Assembly: GCA_910587275.1 (NCBI GenBank)
Contig: CAJUMD010000002.1
Coordinates: 1 to 64,000 of the forward strand
Source of the DNA: an uncultured Kineothrix sp.
GTDB taxonomy: Bacteria > Bacillota > Clostridia > Lachnospirales > Lachnospiraceae
Reading direction: 5' to 3'
DNA: 64,000 nt
Program-made: the position numbers and the translations under genes
Shown here: in pieces, positions 51,588 to 60,119 of the stretch
How the letters are laid out: each line of letters begins with the position of its first letter
Position numbering within the stretch: the stretch's first letter is position 1
The notes under the pieces: generated by a model
Told to the model about the DNA's origin: nothing
The model's input: only the letters and a program-made list of their open reading frames with translations
The model's database searches: none

Positions 51588-53054
51588 ATGGAATTGTTGA
51601 ACAAAGCGTTGACGAAGAAGAAAGAAAGACCCGTGAAAGTGCTGCAGTTCGGGGAGGGGAATTTTCTCCGGGGGTTCGTGGATTACATGATAGACATAGC
51701 AAACGAGAAGGGATACTTTGACGGCGATATTGTTCTGGTAAAGCCGATTGAATTCGGTACTTTGGACCGGTTACATAAGCAGGAGTGCCAGTATACGGTT
51801 TCCCTGCGCGGAATCGTGGACGGCAAGGCAGCGGTGCAAAACCGCATTATCACCAGCGTGACGGATGCCGTGGCTGCCCATGAGGAATATGGTAAATACA
51901 GCGAATATGCGAAACTGGATTCCCTTCGTTTCATCGTTTCCAATACGACCGAGGCCGGAATCGTATACGATGATACGGACAGGCTGGAGATGGAGCCGCC
52001 CCATAGTTATCCGGGGAAACTGGCGAAATTTTTATATGAAAGATACAAACATTTTAACGGTGCGGCAGACAAAGGGCTTGTGATGCTGCCCGTGGAACTG
52101 ATTGACGATAACGGCATCCGTTTAAAGGAATGCGTGATGAAACTGGCGGATTTATGGAAGCTGGAAGACGGTTTTAAGGCATGGTTAAACGACGCATGTG
52201 TATTCTGCTCCACTTTGGTGGACCGCATCATTACCGGTTATCCGAAGGATGAGGAAAAGGAATTGTGGGAGCAATTCGGGTATGAAGACGATTTAATCGT
52301 GACGGGTGAGCCGTTTGCCCTTTGGGTTATCGAAAGCGAAAAGGATATTTCCGATGAACTTCCGCTTGTAAAAGCAGGACTTTCCGTTATTTTCACCGAT
52401 AACCAGAAGCCGTACAAACAAAGGAAGGTAAGGATTTTAAACGGGGCGCATACGTCATTCGTGCTGGCATCCTATCTTGCGGGCAACGATTATGTGCTGC
52501 AGTCCATGGAAGACAAACTGGTTTATGATTTTATGTACCATACTGTTTATGACGAAGTGATTCCGACCCTGACCCTTCCGGAAAAAGAGCTTAAGGAATT
52601 TGCGGAAGCCGTAGTAACCAGGTTCAACAATCCTTATGTAAAACATGCGCTGTTATCCATTGCGCTGAATTCCGTATCCAAATGGCGTGCAAGGTGTATG
52701 CCCAGCTTTTTGGGATATGTGGAAAAGACCGGAAAACTGCCGGAGCACCTGACCTTCTCCCTCGCGGCTTTGATGGCATTCTATACAGGCAGCGAAATCA
52801 GGGATAAGGCTTTAATCGGTAAGCGTGGGGAAGAAGAATATAAGATTTTGGATGATGAAGCGGTGCTCCGGTTTTTTGCGGAAAACAGCACCGGGGATAC
52901 GGCGGAATTTGTAAACGCTTTCTTATCCAATGAAGAATTCTTCGGACAGGACCTGACAAAAGTGGACGGACTGACAGCGCAAGTTTCCGCTTATTTGGCT
53001 GAAATCAGGGAGCTTGGAATGCGTAAAGCCATGGAAAAGAATTTCGTAAAATAG
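51588..53054 (+). CDS. uxaB: Tagaturonate reductase
   Basis: The 488-residue protein belongs to the long-chain mannitol dehydrogenase family and reduces tagaturonate to altronate with NADH. The nucleotide-binding start is VLQFGEGNFLRGFVDYMID. LVKPIEFGTLDRLHKQ and VRILNGAHTSFV are also typical. The central Lys/Asn/His active-site region is present. ATG 51588 is chosen over 51564 because a GTAGGAAG site lies between them. It heads uxaB-uxaA-kdgK. Confidence 0.93.
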   Translation: MELLNKALTKKKERPVKVLQFGEGNFLRGFVDYMIDIANEKGYFDGDIVLVKPIEFGTLDRLHKQECQYTVSLRGIVDGKAAVQNRIITSVTDAVAAHEEYGKYSEYAKLDSLRFIVSNTTEAGIVYDDTDRLEMEPPHSYPGKLAKFLYERYKHFNGAADKGLVMLPVELIDDNGIRLKECVMKLADLWKLEDGFKAWLNDACVFCSTLVDRIITGYPKDEEKELWEQFGYEDDLIVTGEPFALWVIESEKDISDELPLVKAGLSVIFTDNQKPYKQRKVRILNGAHTSFVLASYLAGNDYVLQSMEDKLVYDFMYHTVYDEVIPTLTLPEKELKEFAEAVVTRFNNPYVKHALLSIALNSVSKWRARCMPSFLGYVEKTGKLPEHLTFSLAALMAFYTGSEIRDKALIGKRGEEEYKILDDEAVLRFFAENSTGDTAEFVNAFLSNEEFFGQDLTKVDGLTAQVSAYLAEIRELGMRKAMEKNFVK

Positions 53055-53068
53055 GACAGGAGACGCAT

Positions 53069-54556
53069 ATGGCAAAAATCATTAAAATCCATAAAGAGGA
53101 TAATGTGGCGGTAGCGGTTGAGGAATTGAAGCAGGGCGATAAGTTCGCAGTGGACGGCGGGGAAATCGAAGCCGTTACCGACGTGCCTGCCGGACATAAA
53201 GTGGCTCTGTGTGATATGGAGGAGAAAACACCCGTCATAAAATACGGCTGCCCCATCGGATATACTACAGCCGGGGTGGCGAAGGGCGAATGGATACACA
53301 CCCATAACGTAAAAACCGGCTTGGGCGACCTGCTTACCTATACGTATGAGCCCGTGGGGGCGAAACCGGAAGCGGAGGCTGCGGAAAAAGCATATTTCAT
53401 GGGTTTTGAGAGAGAGAACGGCAAGGCGGGGGTGCGCAACGAGATATGGATTATCCCCACGGTGGGCTGTGTGAACAACATCGCCACGGCGATGGCAAAA
53501 CAGGCAGCTTCCCTTGTAAAAGGAAGCGTGGAAGAAGTGGTGGCATTTCCCCATCCTTACGGTTGTTCCCAAATGGGGGACGACCAGGAGCACACGAGAC
53601 AGATTCTTGCAGACCTCGTGAACCATCCCAATGCGGGCGGCGTGCTCGTGCTTGGGCTTGGCTGTGAAAACAGCAATATCGATGAACTGAAAAAATATAT
53701 CGGCGAATATGAGGGAAAGAGGGTAAAATTCCTCGTCTGCCAGGAAAGTGACGATGAGATGGCGGACGGGCTGGAACTTATCAGGGAACTGGTAGATTAC
53801 GCTTCCATGGCGGAGCGGACAAAAATCAGCGCAGGGAAACTGGTGGTAGGTCTTAAATGCGGCGGAAGCGACGGCTTTTCCGGCATCACTGCAAACCCGC
53901 TGGTGGGAAGGTTTTCCGACCTGTTAATCGGCAGGGGAGGCACCACAATCCTTACGGAAGTACCGGAGATGTTCGGTGCGGAAACACTGTTAATGAACCG
54001 TTGTGAAAACGAGGAACTGTTCCGTCAGACGGTGGATTTGATTAATGACTTTAAAAATTATTTTAAGAGCCATAACCAGACCATCTATGAGAATCCGTCC
54101 CCGGGAAATAAAAAAGGCGGCATTTCCACCCTGGAGGACAAATCCCTTGGATGCACCCAGAAATCCGGTTCCGCACCAGTCCGTGGAGTGCTTCCCTATG
54201 GCGGGATCGTAAAGGAAAACGGCTTAAACCTGTTAAGCGCTCCCGGCAACGATTTGGTGGCGGCGACCGCGCTGGCGGCGGCAGGCGCGCATATTGTCCT
54301 GTTTACCACGGGAAGGGGAACCCCTTTCGCATCCCCGGTTCCCACCGTGAAGATTTCCAGCAATTCCAGGATTGCCGGAAAGAAAAGCGGCTGGATTGAC
54401 TTTAACGCGGGCGTGCTGACCGAAGGGGCAGACATGGACACCACCGCAGAAGAATTCTTTGCATTCGTGCTGGAGGTGGCATCCGGCAAAAAAGTGAGAA
54501 GCGAGGAAGCCGGGTTCCATGATATGGCAATCTTTAAACAGGGCGTAACCCTGTAA
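53069..54556 (+). CDS. uxaA: Altronate dehydratase
   Basis: The 495-residue enzyme turns altronate into 2-keto-3-deoxygluconate. A small N-terminal SAF-type domain (KIIKIHKEDNVAVAVEEL) precedes the large domain, which has FERENGKAGVRNEIWIIPTV, then HPYGCSQMGDD, GLGCENSNID and GLKCGGSDGFSGI. Both domains are present in one chain. It starts 14 bases after uxaB with GGACAGGAG upstream. Confidence 0.95.
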   Translation: MAKIIKIHKEDNVAVAVEELKQGDKFAVDGGEIEAVTDVPAGHKVALCDMEEKTPVIKYGCPIGYTTAGVAKGEWIHTHNVKTGLGDLLTYTYEPVGAKPEAEAAEKAYFMGFERENGKAGVRNEIWIIPTVGCVNNIATAMAKQAASLVKGSVEEVVAFPHPYGCSQMGDDQEHTRQILADLVNHPNAGGVLVLGLGCENSNIDELKKYIGEYEGKRVKFLVCQESDDEMADGLELIRELVDYASMAERTKISAGKLVVGLKCGGSDGFSGITANPLVGRFSDLLIGRGGTTILTEVPEMFGAETLLMNRCENEELFRQTVDLINDFKNYFKSHNQTIYENPSPGNKKGGISTLEDKSLGCTQKSGSAPVRGVLPYGGIVKENGLNLLSAPGNDLVAATALAAAGAHIVLFTTGRGTPFASPVPTVKISSNSRIAGKKSGWIDFNAGVLTEGADMDTTAEEFFAFVLEVASGKKVRSEEAGFHDMAIFKQGVTL

Positions 54557-54678
54557 CCGGACGGCATGTAAAGACTGGACACCGGGCAGCAGGGACAAAG
54601 GAAACAACAAGGAACAATAAAACGGATAAAGAGAAATGAAATAGGAATATAGGAATAAAGAAAGGTTTGGAAAATAAA

Positions 54679-55704
54679 ATGGCAAAGAAAACAGTAACAT
54701 TTGGTGAAATCATGTTAAGACTGGCGCCGGAAGGCTATTACCGTTTCGTACAGGCGGAGAGTTACGGCGCAACCTACGGCGGCGGGGAAGCGAACGTATC
54801 CGTATCGCTGGCAAACTACGGGCTGGAATCCAGTTTCGTGACGAAACTCCCGGCGCATGAAATCGGGCAGGCAGGCGTCAACTCCCTGCGCAGGTTCGGC
54901 GTGGACACCTCCCACATCGTAAGGGGCGGCAGCCGCGTAGGCATTTATTTCCTGGAAAAAGGCGCTTCCCAAAGACCCTCCAAAGTCATTTATGACCGTG
55001 CAGGTTCCTCCATTGCGGAAGCGGTCAAAGCCGATTTTAACTGGGACGAAATTTTTGAAGGCGCGGACTGGTTCCACTTTACGGGCATAACGCCGGCGCT
55101 CGGCGACAACGTGGCGGAAATCTGCCTGGAAGCCTGCAAAAAGGCAAAAGAAAAAGGCATTACCGTAAGCTGTGACTTAAATTACAGGAACAAACTGTGG
55201 AGCAAGGAAAAAGCAGGGGAAGTCATGGGCGAACTCTGCAAATACGTGGACGTGTGCATCGCGAACGAGGAAGACGCCGGGGACGTATTCGGCATAAAGG
55301 CAGCGGATACCGACGTTACCAGCGGAAAAGTAAACCACGAAGGATACAAAGACGTGGCGAAACAGCTTGCCGACCGTTTTGGTTTTAAGAAAGTGGCAAT
55401 CACCCTTAGGGAATCCCTTTCCGCCAACGACAACAACTGGGCGGCAATGCTTTATACGGACGGCGCATACTATTTCAGCAAGAAATACACCATGCACATC
55501 GTGGACCGCGTAGGAGGCGGCGATTCGTTTGGAGCCGGACTGATTTACGCATGTCTGAACGATATGGGCGCGCAGGACACCATTGAATTTGCGGTGGCGG
55601 CAAGCTGCTTAAAGCACAGCATTGAAGGCGACTTTAATCAAGTGTCGGTGGATGAAGTGAAGAAACTGGCAGGCGGGGATGCATCCGGCAGGGTGCAGAG
55701 GTAA
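54679..55704 (+). CDS. kdgK: 2-keto-3-deoxygluconate kinase (PfkB family)
   Basis: The protein has about 341 residues. PfkB family marks are TFGEIMLRLAPEG and GGGEANVSVSLANYG near the start. The ATP and catalytic-base signature DRVGGGDSFGAGLIYA comes late, with Asp as base. It phosphorylates KDG from UxaA to KDPG. The KDPG aldolase needed next is not in the window. ATG 54679 is preferred over TTG 54667. The 110-base gap from uxaA is A-rich and shows no promoter I trust. Confidence 0.93.
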   Translation: MAKKTVTFGEIMLRLAPEGYYRFVQAESYGATYGGGEANVSVSLANYGLESSFVTKLPAHEIGQAGVNSLRRFGVDTSHIVRGGSRVGIYFLEKGASQRPSKVIYDRAGSSIAEAVKADFNWDEIFEGADWFHFTGITPALGDNVAEICLEACKKAKEKGITVSCDLNYRNKLWSKEKAGEVMGELCKYVDVCIANEEDAGDVFGIKAADTDVTSGKVNHEGYKDVAKQLADRFGFKKVAITLRESLSANDNNWAAMLYTDGAYYFSKKYTMHIVDRVGGGDSFGAGLIYACLNDMGAQDTIEFAVAASCLKHSIEGDFNQVSVDEVKKLAGGDASGRVQR

Positions 55705-55768
55705 GTGTTCCCCGTTTTGAAATGAATGGGCTTCTCCTAAAAAATTACAGATATGATGTTGTGTAAGG

Positions 55769-55791
55769 TAGAGGGTGGTCTTCACCCTCTA
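55769..55791 (+). other. Hairpin after kdgK
   Basis: TAGAGGGTG / CACCCTCTA forms a perfect nine-base stem with a five-base loop. No long T-run follows, so it is at best a weak terminator. The remaining bases up to 55920 show no gene. Confidence 0.5.
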
Positions 55792-55921
55792 TCTTGCTAG
55801 TGGGGGGGATTGAGGGGACGCCTGAGTGGGAAGCCCCGGTTGGCAGATGAAGGGGCGGAAATTCTGTTTTATGTTACATAACCGGGACGGTCCGATACAT
55901 ATAACATTTCAGGAACGAGAA

Positions 55922-56190
55922 GGAATAATGATAACCAGCTTCCGGCGGGAGGGCAGGGCTTGGTTTTCCCTGCTGGAGTTTGGATGGAGGCTTTTCTTAA
56001 CAGAATGTTGGAAGAAACAGGGAAAACAGCGCATGGATGCGCTGTTTAGCCCGAAGCGGCATGGATGCCGCTTGAGGGCGGCCCGGAAGACTGTGAAACC
56101 CAACCCATTCTGTTTAGAAAACCCCATCCAAAATCGCGCAGGGAAAACCAAGCCCTGCCCTCCCGCCGGAAGCGTCCCCATTATCATTCC
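55922..56190 (+). repeat. Long hairpin repeat, copy C
   Basis: This is a palindrome of about 269 bases. Bases 55938-55972 and 56139-56173 are perfect reverse complements over 35 bases, and pairing continues through TTAACAGAATG / CATTCTGTTTAG. The centre (56027-56085) has hairpins GCGCATGGATGCGC and GCGGCATGGATGCCGC, joined by TGTTTAGCCCGAA and followed by TTGAGGGCGGCCCG. This is the same layout as copies A and B, although the outer arm sequences differ. It lies between kdgK and the TIM-barrel gene. Confidence 0.85.
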
Positions 56191-56224
56191 CGCTCCTACC
56201 ACAAAACCAAAAGGAGGATATTTT

Positions 56225-57061
56225 ATGCAACTAGGAATCCGTTTACACGATATTGCCAAAGGCACCTTGCCTGAACGTCTTGCCATTGCCAGGGAGCAGG
56301 GTTTCGCCTGCGGCCATTTAGCGCTGTCCAAGGTCATCGACGAATACAGCGTGGCGGACAGTGCATTAACTCCCGGTTATGCCATGTACTTAAAGAAACT
56401 GTTTGCGGAATATGACATCGATGTGGCAGTGCTGGGCTGTTACCTGAATCTGGCAAATCCCAATGCCGGGAAGTTAAAGGAGACGCAGGAACGTTATAAG
56501 GCGCATATCCGTTTCGCTTCGCTGCTTGGCTGCGGTGTGGTGGGTACCGAGACGGGGGCGCCCAATGAGACTTATTCTTATGAGGAAGCGTGCCATGGGG
56601 AGGAAGCGTTGGAAGTGTTTATCCGGAACGTGACGCCCGTGGTGCGGTATGCGGAGCAGATGGGTGTGATTCTTGCCATAGAGCCGGTGTTTAAGCATAT
56701 CGTGTATAACCCGGTGCGGGCGAGGAAGGTGCTGGATGCCATAGATTCCCCGAACCTTCAGATTATTCTTGACCCCGTAAATATGCTGGATATCAGCAAT
56801 TATAAGGAGCAGAAGGAAATTATGAAGGAAGCGGTAGAGCTTTTGGGGAAGGATGTTGCCGTGGTTCATATTAAGGATTACCAGGTGAAGGACGGAACGT
56901 TAAAGTCGGTGGCGGCCGGAACCGGGGAGATGGATTATTCGGAGCTGATGCGGTTTATGAAGAAGGAGAAACCTTATATTCACGCCACGTTGGAGGATAC
57001 GGTGCCGGAGAACGCGGTGGCGGCGAGAGAGCATATCCAAAGGCTTTGGGAGGAAGCATAG
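56225..57061 (+). CDS. Sugar phosphate isomerase/epimerase-like TIM-barrel protein
   Basis: The 278-residue protein is of the xylose-isomerase-like / AP-endonuclease-2 TIM-barrel class. Metal-ligand positions are suggested by IEPVF (Glu), ILDPVNMLD (Asp), VVHIKDY (His) and ATLEDT (Glu). Such proteins isomerise or epimerise sugars or keto-acids. The substrate is unknown, though a uronate-derived sugar fits the context. The open frame extends to 55826, but the 5' part is the hairpin repeat. AAAGGAGG before ATG 56225 fixes the start. Confidence 0.82.
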   Translation: MQLGIRLHDIAKGTLPERLAIAREQGFACGHLALSKVIDEYSVADSALTPGYAMYLKKLFAEYDIDVAVLGCYLNLANPNAGKLKETQERYKAHIRFASLLGCGVVGTETGAPNETYSYEEACHGEEALEVFIRNVTPVVRYAEQMGVILAIEPVFKHIVYNPVRARKVLDAIDSPNLQIILDPVNMLDISNYKEQKEIMKEAVELLGKDVAVVHIKDYQVKDGTLKSVAAGTGEMDYSELMRFMKKEKPYIHATLEDTVPENAVAAREHIQRLWEEA

Positions 57062-57121
57062 ATTTTTGTATCCTCCGGGTGTGCACTGCGCGCATGAGGA
57101 ATGTGGCTGCAGCCGCGCCAA

Positions 57122-57140
57122 CGCAGGCGGTACGCCTGCG
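57122..57140. terminator. Hairpin between convergent genes
   Basis: CGCAGGCG / CGCCTGCG forms a perfect eight-base stem with a three-base loop in the short gap between the TIM-barrel gene and the pectinesterase. No T-run is seen. Confidence 0.45.
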
Positions 57141-57151
57141 CCGGCAGGGGC

Positions 57152-58138
57152 TCAGTCCGCAGGAAGCGGGAAATCTTCGCCGAGCACTTTCCGGATGGCA
57201 TAGTTTCCGGCTTCCTTGTCAGTCAGGATGCGGCTGAACGGGGCGCGGTTTATGCAGGCGCCGCCTTCCCCCATGCTGTTGTATTCCGCATAATATACGG
57301 TGTCATGGGCTTCCGGTTTTTTCCAGTCGTGGAAACCGGCGGGATGGATGCTGGCATCCATGGTGCAGTTTAAGAATACGGTTTTGGCATAGTTGCGCCA
57401 GGGGCGTCCCAAATAGACGCTTCCTGCCGGACAGTTGGTTCCCGTGAGGGTACAACGCTCAAAAACATATCCGTAGGGCTGTCCTTCCGGTGTGGAGGCT
57501 GCGGTAATGTAACCGCAGACGGGCGGTTCGCCGTCTTTGCTTCCGAAGGTTCCTTCTCCGATGGTTTCGATTTGGCAGTTGCGGAAGTAGGCGGTGGCGC
57601 TGCCGAAAATGAAGTCGATGTTGCCGCTGATATGGCAGTGGTCATAAAGGTGTCTGCCGTTGATGCGGGGGGAAAATTCCTTCGGTCCCGTGAATCCGCC
57701 TGCTTCTTTCGGGGCAGGGGGCAGGGGACCGGTGAAAAGGGTGTCCTGGTTTCCCGTAAAGCGGCAGTGCCGGAAGACCAGGCGGTCGCCGTCGGCATAG
57801 AGAGCGATGGCTTGCCCGGCTTTTTTCCTCGGTGCGGCGAGGTTGGCGATGGTAAGGTGTTCCATGGTTACGTCATGGGTGTCCAAAAGTACCGTGTAAG
57901 AGCGGAAGGTGCCGCGTTTGGTGCCGTCCGGCATGAGGAATTTCGCATAGTCGTCATAAGCGATGACGGTATTTTCGGCGGACTCCCCGGTAAGAAGCAG
58001 GCGGGGTCTTTGGATAACCAGCTTTTCACGGTAAGTGCCGGGGGCAAGCCGGATGTGGACGGGGTCTTCCGGTGGTACGCTAAGGTTGTCCAGGGCTGCC
58101 TGAATGGAATCTTTTGGGGTTAAGTAAATGGTCTGCAT
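57152..58138 (-). CDS. Pectinesterase (carbohydrate esterase family 8)
   Basis: The 328-residue right-handed beta-helix esterase removes methyl groups from pectic galacturonate. Catalytic blocks are GNQDTLF (Asp), GNIDFIFG (Asp) and LGRPWRNYAKTVF (Arg/Trp). There is no signal peptide or membrane segment, so it likely works in the cytoplasm on imported methylated oligogalacturonides. Its product would feed the uxa genes. A palindromic site upstream (58198-58217) resembles the operator near uxaB, which supports shared control. Confidence 0.93.
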   Translation of the reverse strand: MQTIYLTPKDSIQAALDNLSVPPEDPVHIRLAPGTYREKLVIQRPRLLLTGESAENTVIAYDDYAKFLMPDGTKRGTFRSYTVLLDTHDVTMEHLTIANLAAPRKKAGQAIALYADGDRLVFRHCRFTGNQDTLFTGPLPPAPKEAGGFTGPKEFSPRINGRHLYDHCHISGNIDFIFGSATAYFRNCQIETIGEGTFGSKDGEPPVCGYITAASTPEGQPYGYVFERCTLTGTNCPAGSVYLGRPWRNYAKTVFLNCTMDASIHPAGFHDWKKPEAHDTVYYAEYNSMGEGGACINRAPFSRILTDKEAGNYAIRKVLGEDFPLPAD

Positions 58139-58197
58139 TATGTGTTCCGCTCCTTTCTGATTGGGGGGTTCGTAGTGTTTGTTTCTGTTTCCAATCC

Positions 58198-58217
58198 GTA
58201 TGTAAGTGCTTACATAC
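58198..58217. promoter_or_regulatory. Candidate LacI/CcpA-type operator between pectinesterase and hydrogenase genes
   Basis: The site has nine-base arms, GTATGTAAG and CTTACATAC, around a two-base centre. The core TGTAAGTGCTTACA is very close to the LacI/cre consensus. It lies 60 bases before the pectinesterase start and 52 before the flavoprotein start, so it could act on either. Confidence 0.65.
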
Positions 58218-58268
58218 TACCCTGAATTATAGCAAAAAAACAGTAAGAAGAAAAGAGGAGGTAGAAGA

Positions 58269-60119
58269 ATGAGCCGGTTAAAAATCAGCACGCCCAATGT
58301 AGCGCAGTTGACGGTGGAACGTCTGTACAAGGATTTGGAGCGGCATATTATTGCCAGCCCGCCGGGACTTTGTCCGGTGGATTTGCAGTTGTCATTTTTA
58401 AAGCTGTGCCATGCGCAGACCTGTGGAAAATGTGTTCCATGCCGCGTTGGGCTTTTACAGCTCCAGCATTTGATGGAAGATGTGCTGGAAGGCAGGGCAA
58501 CGGAGGATACGATTGCCTTAATCGAGGAGACGGCGAACAATATCACGGATTCGGCGGACTGTGCCATCGGATATGAGGCGGCGCATATGGTGCTTGCGGG
58601 ATTGGAGGGGGTTAAGGAAGATTACCTGCACCATATCAAAACGGGAAAATGTTCCTATACCATCACCCAGCCGGTGCCCTGTGTGGCGCTTTGTCCGGCA
58701 GGGGTGGATATTCCGGGGTATATCGCGCTGGTGGGAGAGGAACGGTATGCGGATGCGGTGCAGTTAATCCGTAAGGACAATCCGTTCCCTACGGCCTGTG
58801 CTTTAATCTGCGAACATCCCTGTGAGGCGAGGTGCCGCCGGAACATGATAGACAGTTCCGTCAATATCCGGGGGCTGAAGCGGATGGCGGTGGATAATGC
58901 CCGCGCCAATACGGTTCCCGTGCCGAAAAAGCCGGCTTCCACGGGAAAGAAGGTGGCAATCGTAGGCGGAGGTCCGGGCGGTTTATCGGCGGCATATTAT
59001 TTGGAACTGATGGGACACCATGCCGTTGTGTTCGAGGAAAAAGGAAAACTGGGCGGGATGCTGCGGTACGGGATACCGAATTACCGTTTTCCCAGGGAGC
59101 GGCTGGACGAGGATATCGAGGCGATTTTATCCACGGGGGTTGAGGTACATACCAATGTAACCATCGGAAACGAGGAAGACGACGTATCCCTGAGCGATTT
59201 GCGGAAGGAATACGATGCGGTGTATGTGGCAATCGGCGCACACACGGACAAGAAAATCGGCATTGAGGGCGAGGATGCCAAAGGGGTGATTTCCGCCGTG
59301 GAGATGTTACGCAGCATCGGGGACGATAATCCGCCGGATTTTACGGGAAAAACGGTGGTTGTGGTAGGCGGCGGAAATGTCGCCATGGACTGTACCCGTT
59401 CCGCCATCCGGCTGGGGGCAAAGAAAGTGGGAATTGCTTACCGCAGGAGACAGGAAGATATGACGGCGCTGCCGGAGGAAATCGAAGGGGCGATTGCGGA
59501 AGGCGCCGAGTTATACAGCTTAAAAGCGCCCCATAAAATCGAAGCGGATGAAAACGGGCAGGTGACGGCAATCTGGGTGGAGCCGCAGATCATCGGAACC
59601 ATCGATGCATGGGGAAGGGCAAGACCCGTAAGGGCGGCGGTGGAGTTAAAAAGGATTCCCTGCGATATCGTAGTGGTAGCCATCGGACAGGGCATAGAGT
59701 CCCGGCATTTTGAGGAAGCCGGAATCCCCATCAAGCGGGGCGTGCTCCAGGCGATGAGCGAGAGCAGCATCGAAAACCTTCCGGGCATGTTTGCGGGCGG
59801 CGACTGCGTGACCGGTCCCGCTACGGTAATACGCGCCATTGCTGCGGGCAAGGTGGCGGCTGCGAACATCGATGAGTACCTGGGGTACCACCATGTCATT
59901 CCCTGTGAGGTGGAGATTCCGCAGGTGAGCTATGCGGACCGGGCGCCATGCGGCAGGGTGAACATGGCGGAACGGGAAGCGGGAGAGAGGAAAAAAGATT
60001 TCTGTGCCATCGAGGAATGTATGACGAAGCAGGAAGCGGCGCAGGAGGCAGGCAGGTGTCTGCGCTGTGACCATTACGGTTACGGGAACCTGAAAGGAGG
60101 GCGTGCGGCGATATGGTAA
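58269..60119 (+). CDS. GltD-like NAD(P)-FAD oxidoreductase with NuoF-type iron-sulfur domain
   Basis: This 616-residue flavoprotein starts with a NuoF-type 4Fe-4S segment (TCGKCVPCRVG plus a later Cys in DSADCAIG). A GltD-type Fe-S domain follows (CVALCPAGVDIPGYI, CEHPCEARCRR), then FAD- and NAD(P)-binding Rossmann folds (VAIVGGGPGGLSAAYYLE, VVVVGGGNVAMDC). The C-terminal Cys-rich end has CLRCDHYG. It overlaps the [FeFe] hydrogenase gene by seven bases and should pass electrons between NAD(P)H and it. No HydB or HydC is seen. AGGAGG precedes ATG 58269. Confidence 0.88.
   Translation: MSRLKISTPNVAQLTVERLYKDLERHIIASPPGLCPVDLQLSFLKLCHAQTCGKCVPCRVGLLQLQHLMEDVLEGRATEDTIALIEETANNITDSADCAIGYEAAHMVLAGLEGVKEDYLHHIKTGKCSYTITQPVPCVALCPAGVDIPGYIALVGEERYADAVQLIRKDNPFPTACALICEHPCEARCRRNMIDSSVNIRGLKRMAVDNARANTVPVPKKPASTGKKVAIVGGGPGGLSAAYYLELMGHHAVVFEEKGKLGGMLRYGIPNYRFPRERLDEDIEAILSTGVEVHTNVTIGNEEDDVSLSDLRKEYDAVYVAIGAHTDKKIGIEGEDAKGVISAVEMLRSIGDDNPPDFTGKTVVVVGGGNVAMDCTRSAIRLGAKKVGIAYRRRQEDMTALPEEIEGAIAEGAELYSLKAPHKIEADENGQVTAIWVEPQIIGTIDAWGRARPVRAAVELKRIPCDIVVVAIGQGIESRHFEEAGIPIKRGVLQAMSESSIENLPGMFAGGDCVTGPATVIRAIAAGKVAAANIDEYLGYHHVIPCEVEIPQVSYADRAPCGRVNMAEREAGERKKDFCAIEECMTKQEAAQEAGRCLRCDHYGYGNLKGGRAAIW

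Noticed and set aside
55826..56224. 133-residue N-terminal extension of the TIM-barrel frame
   Set aside because: It is the translation of the hairpin repeat copy C and its flank. A strong AAAGGAGG site and the conserved protein start are at 56225.
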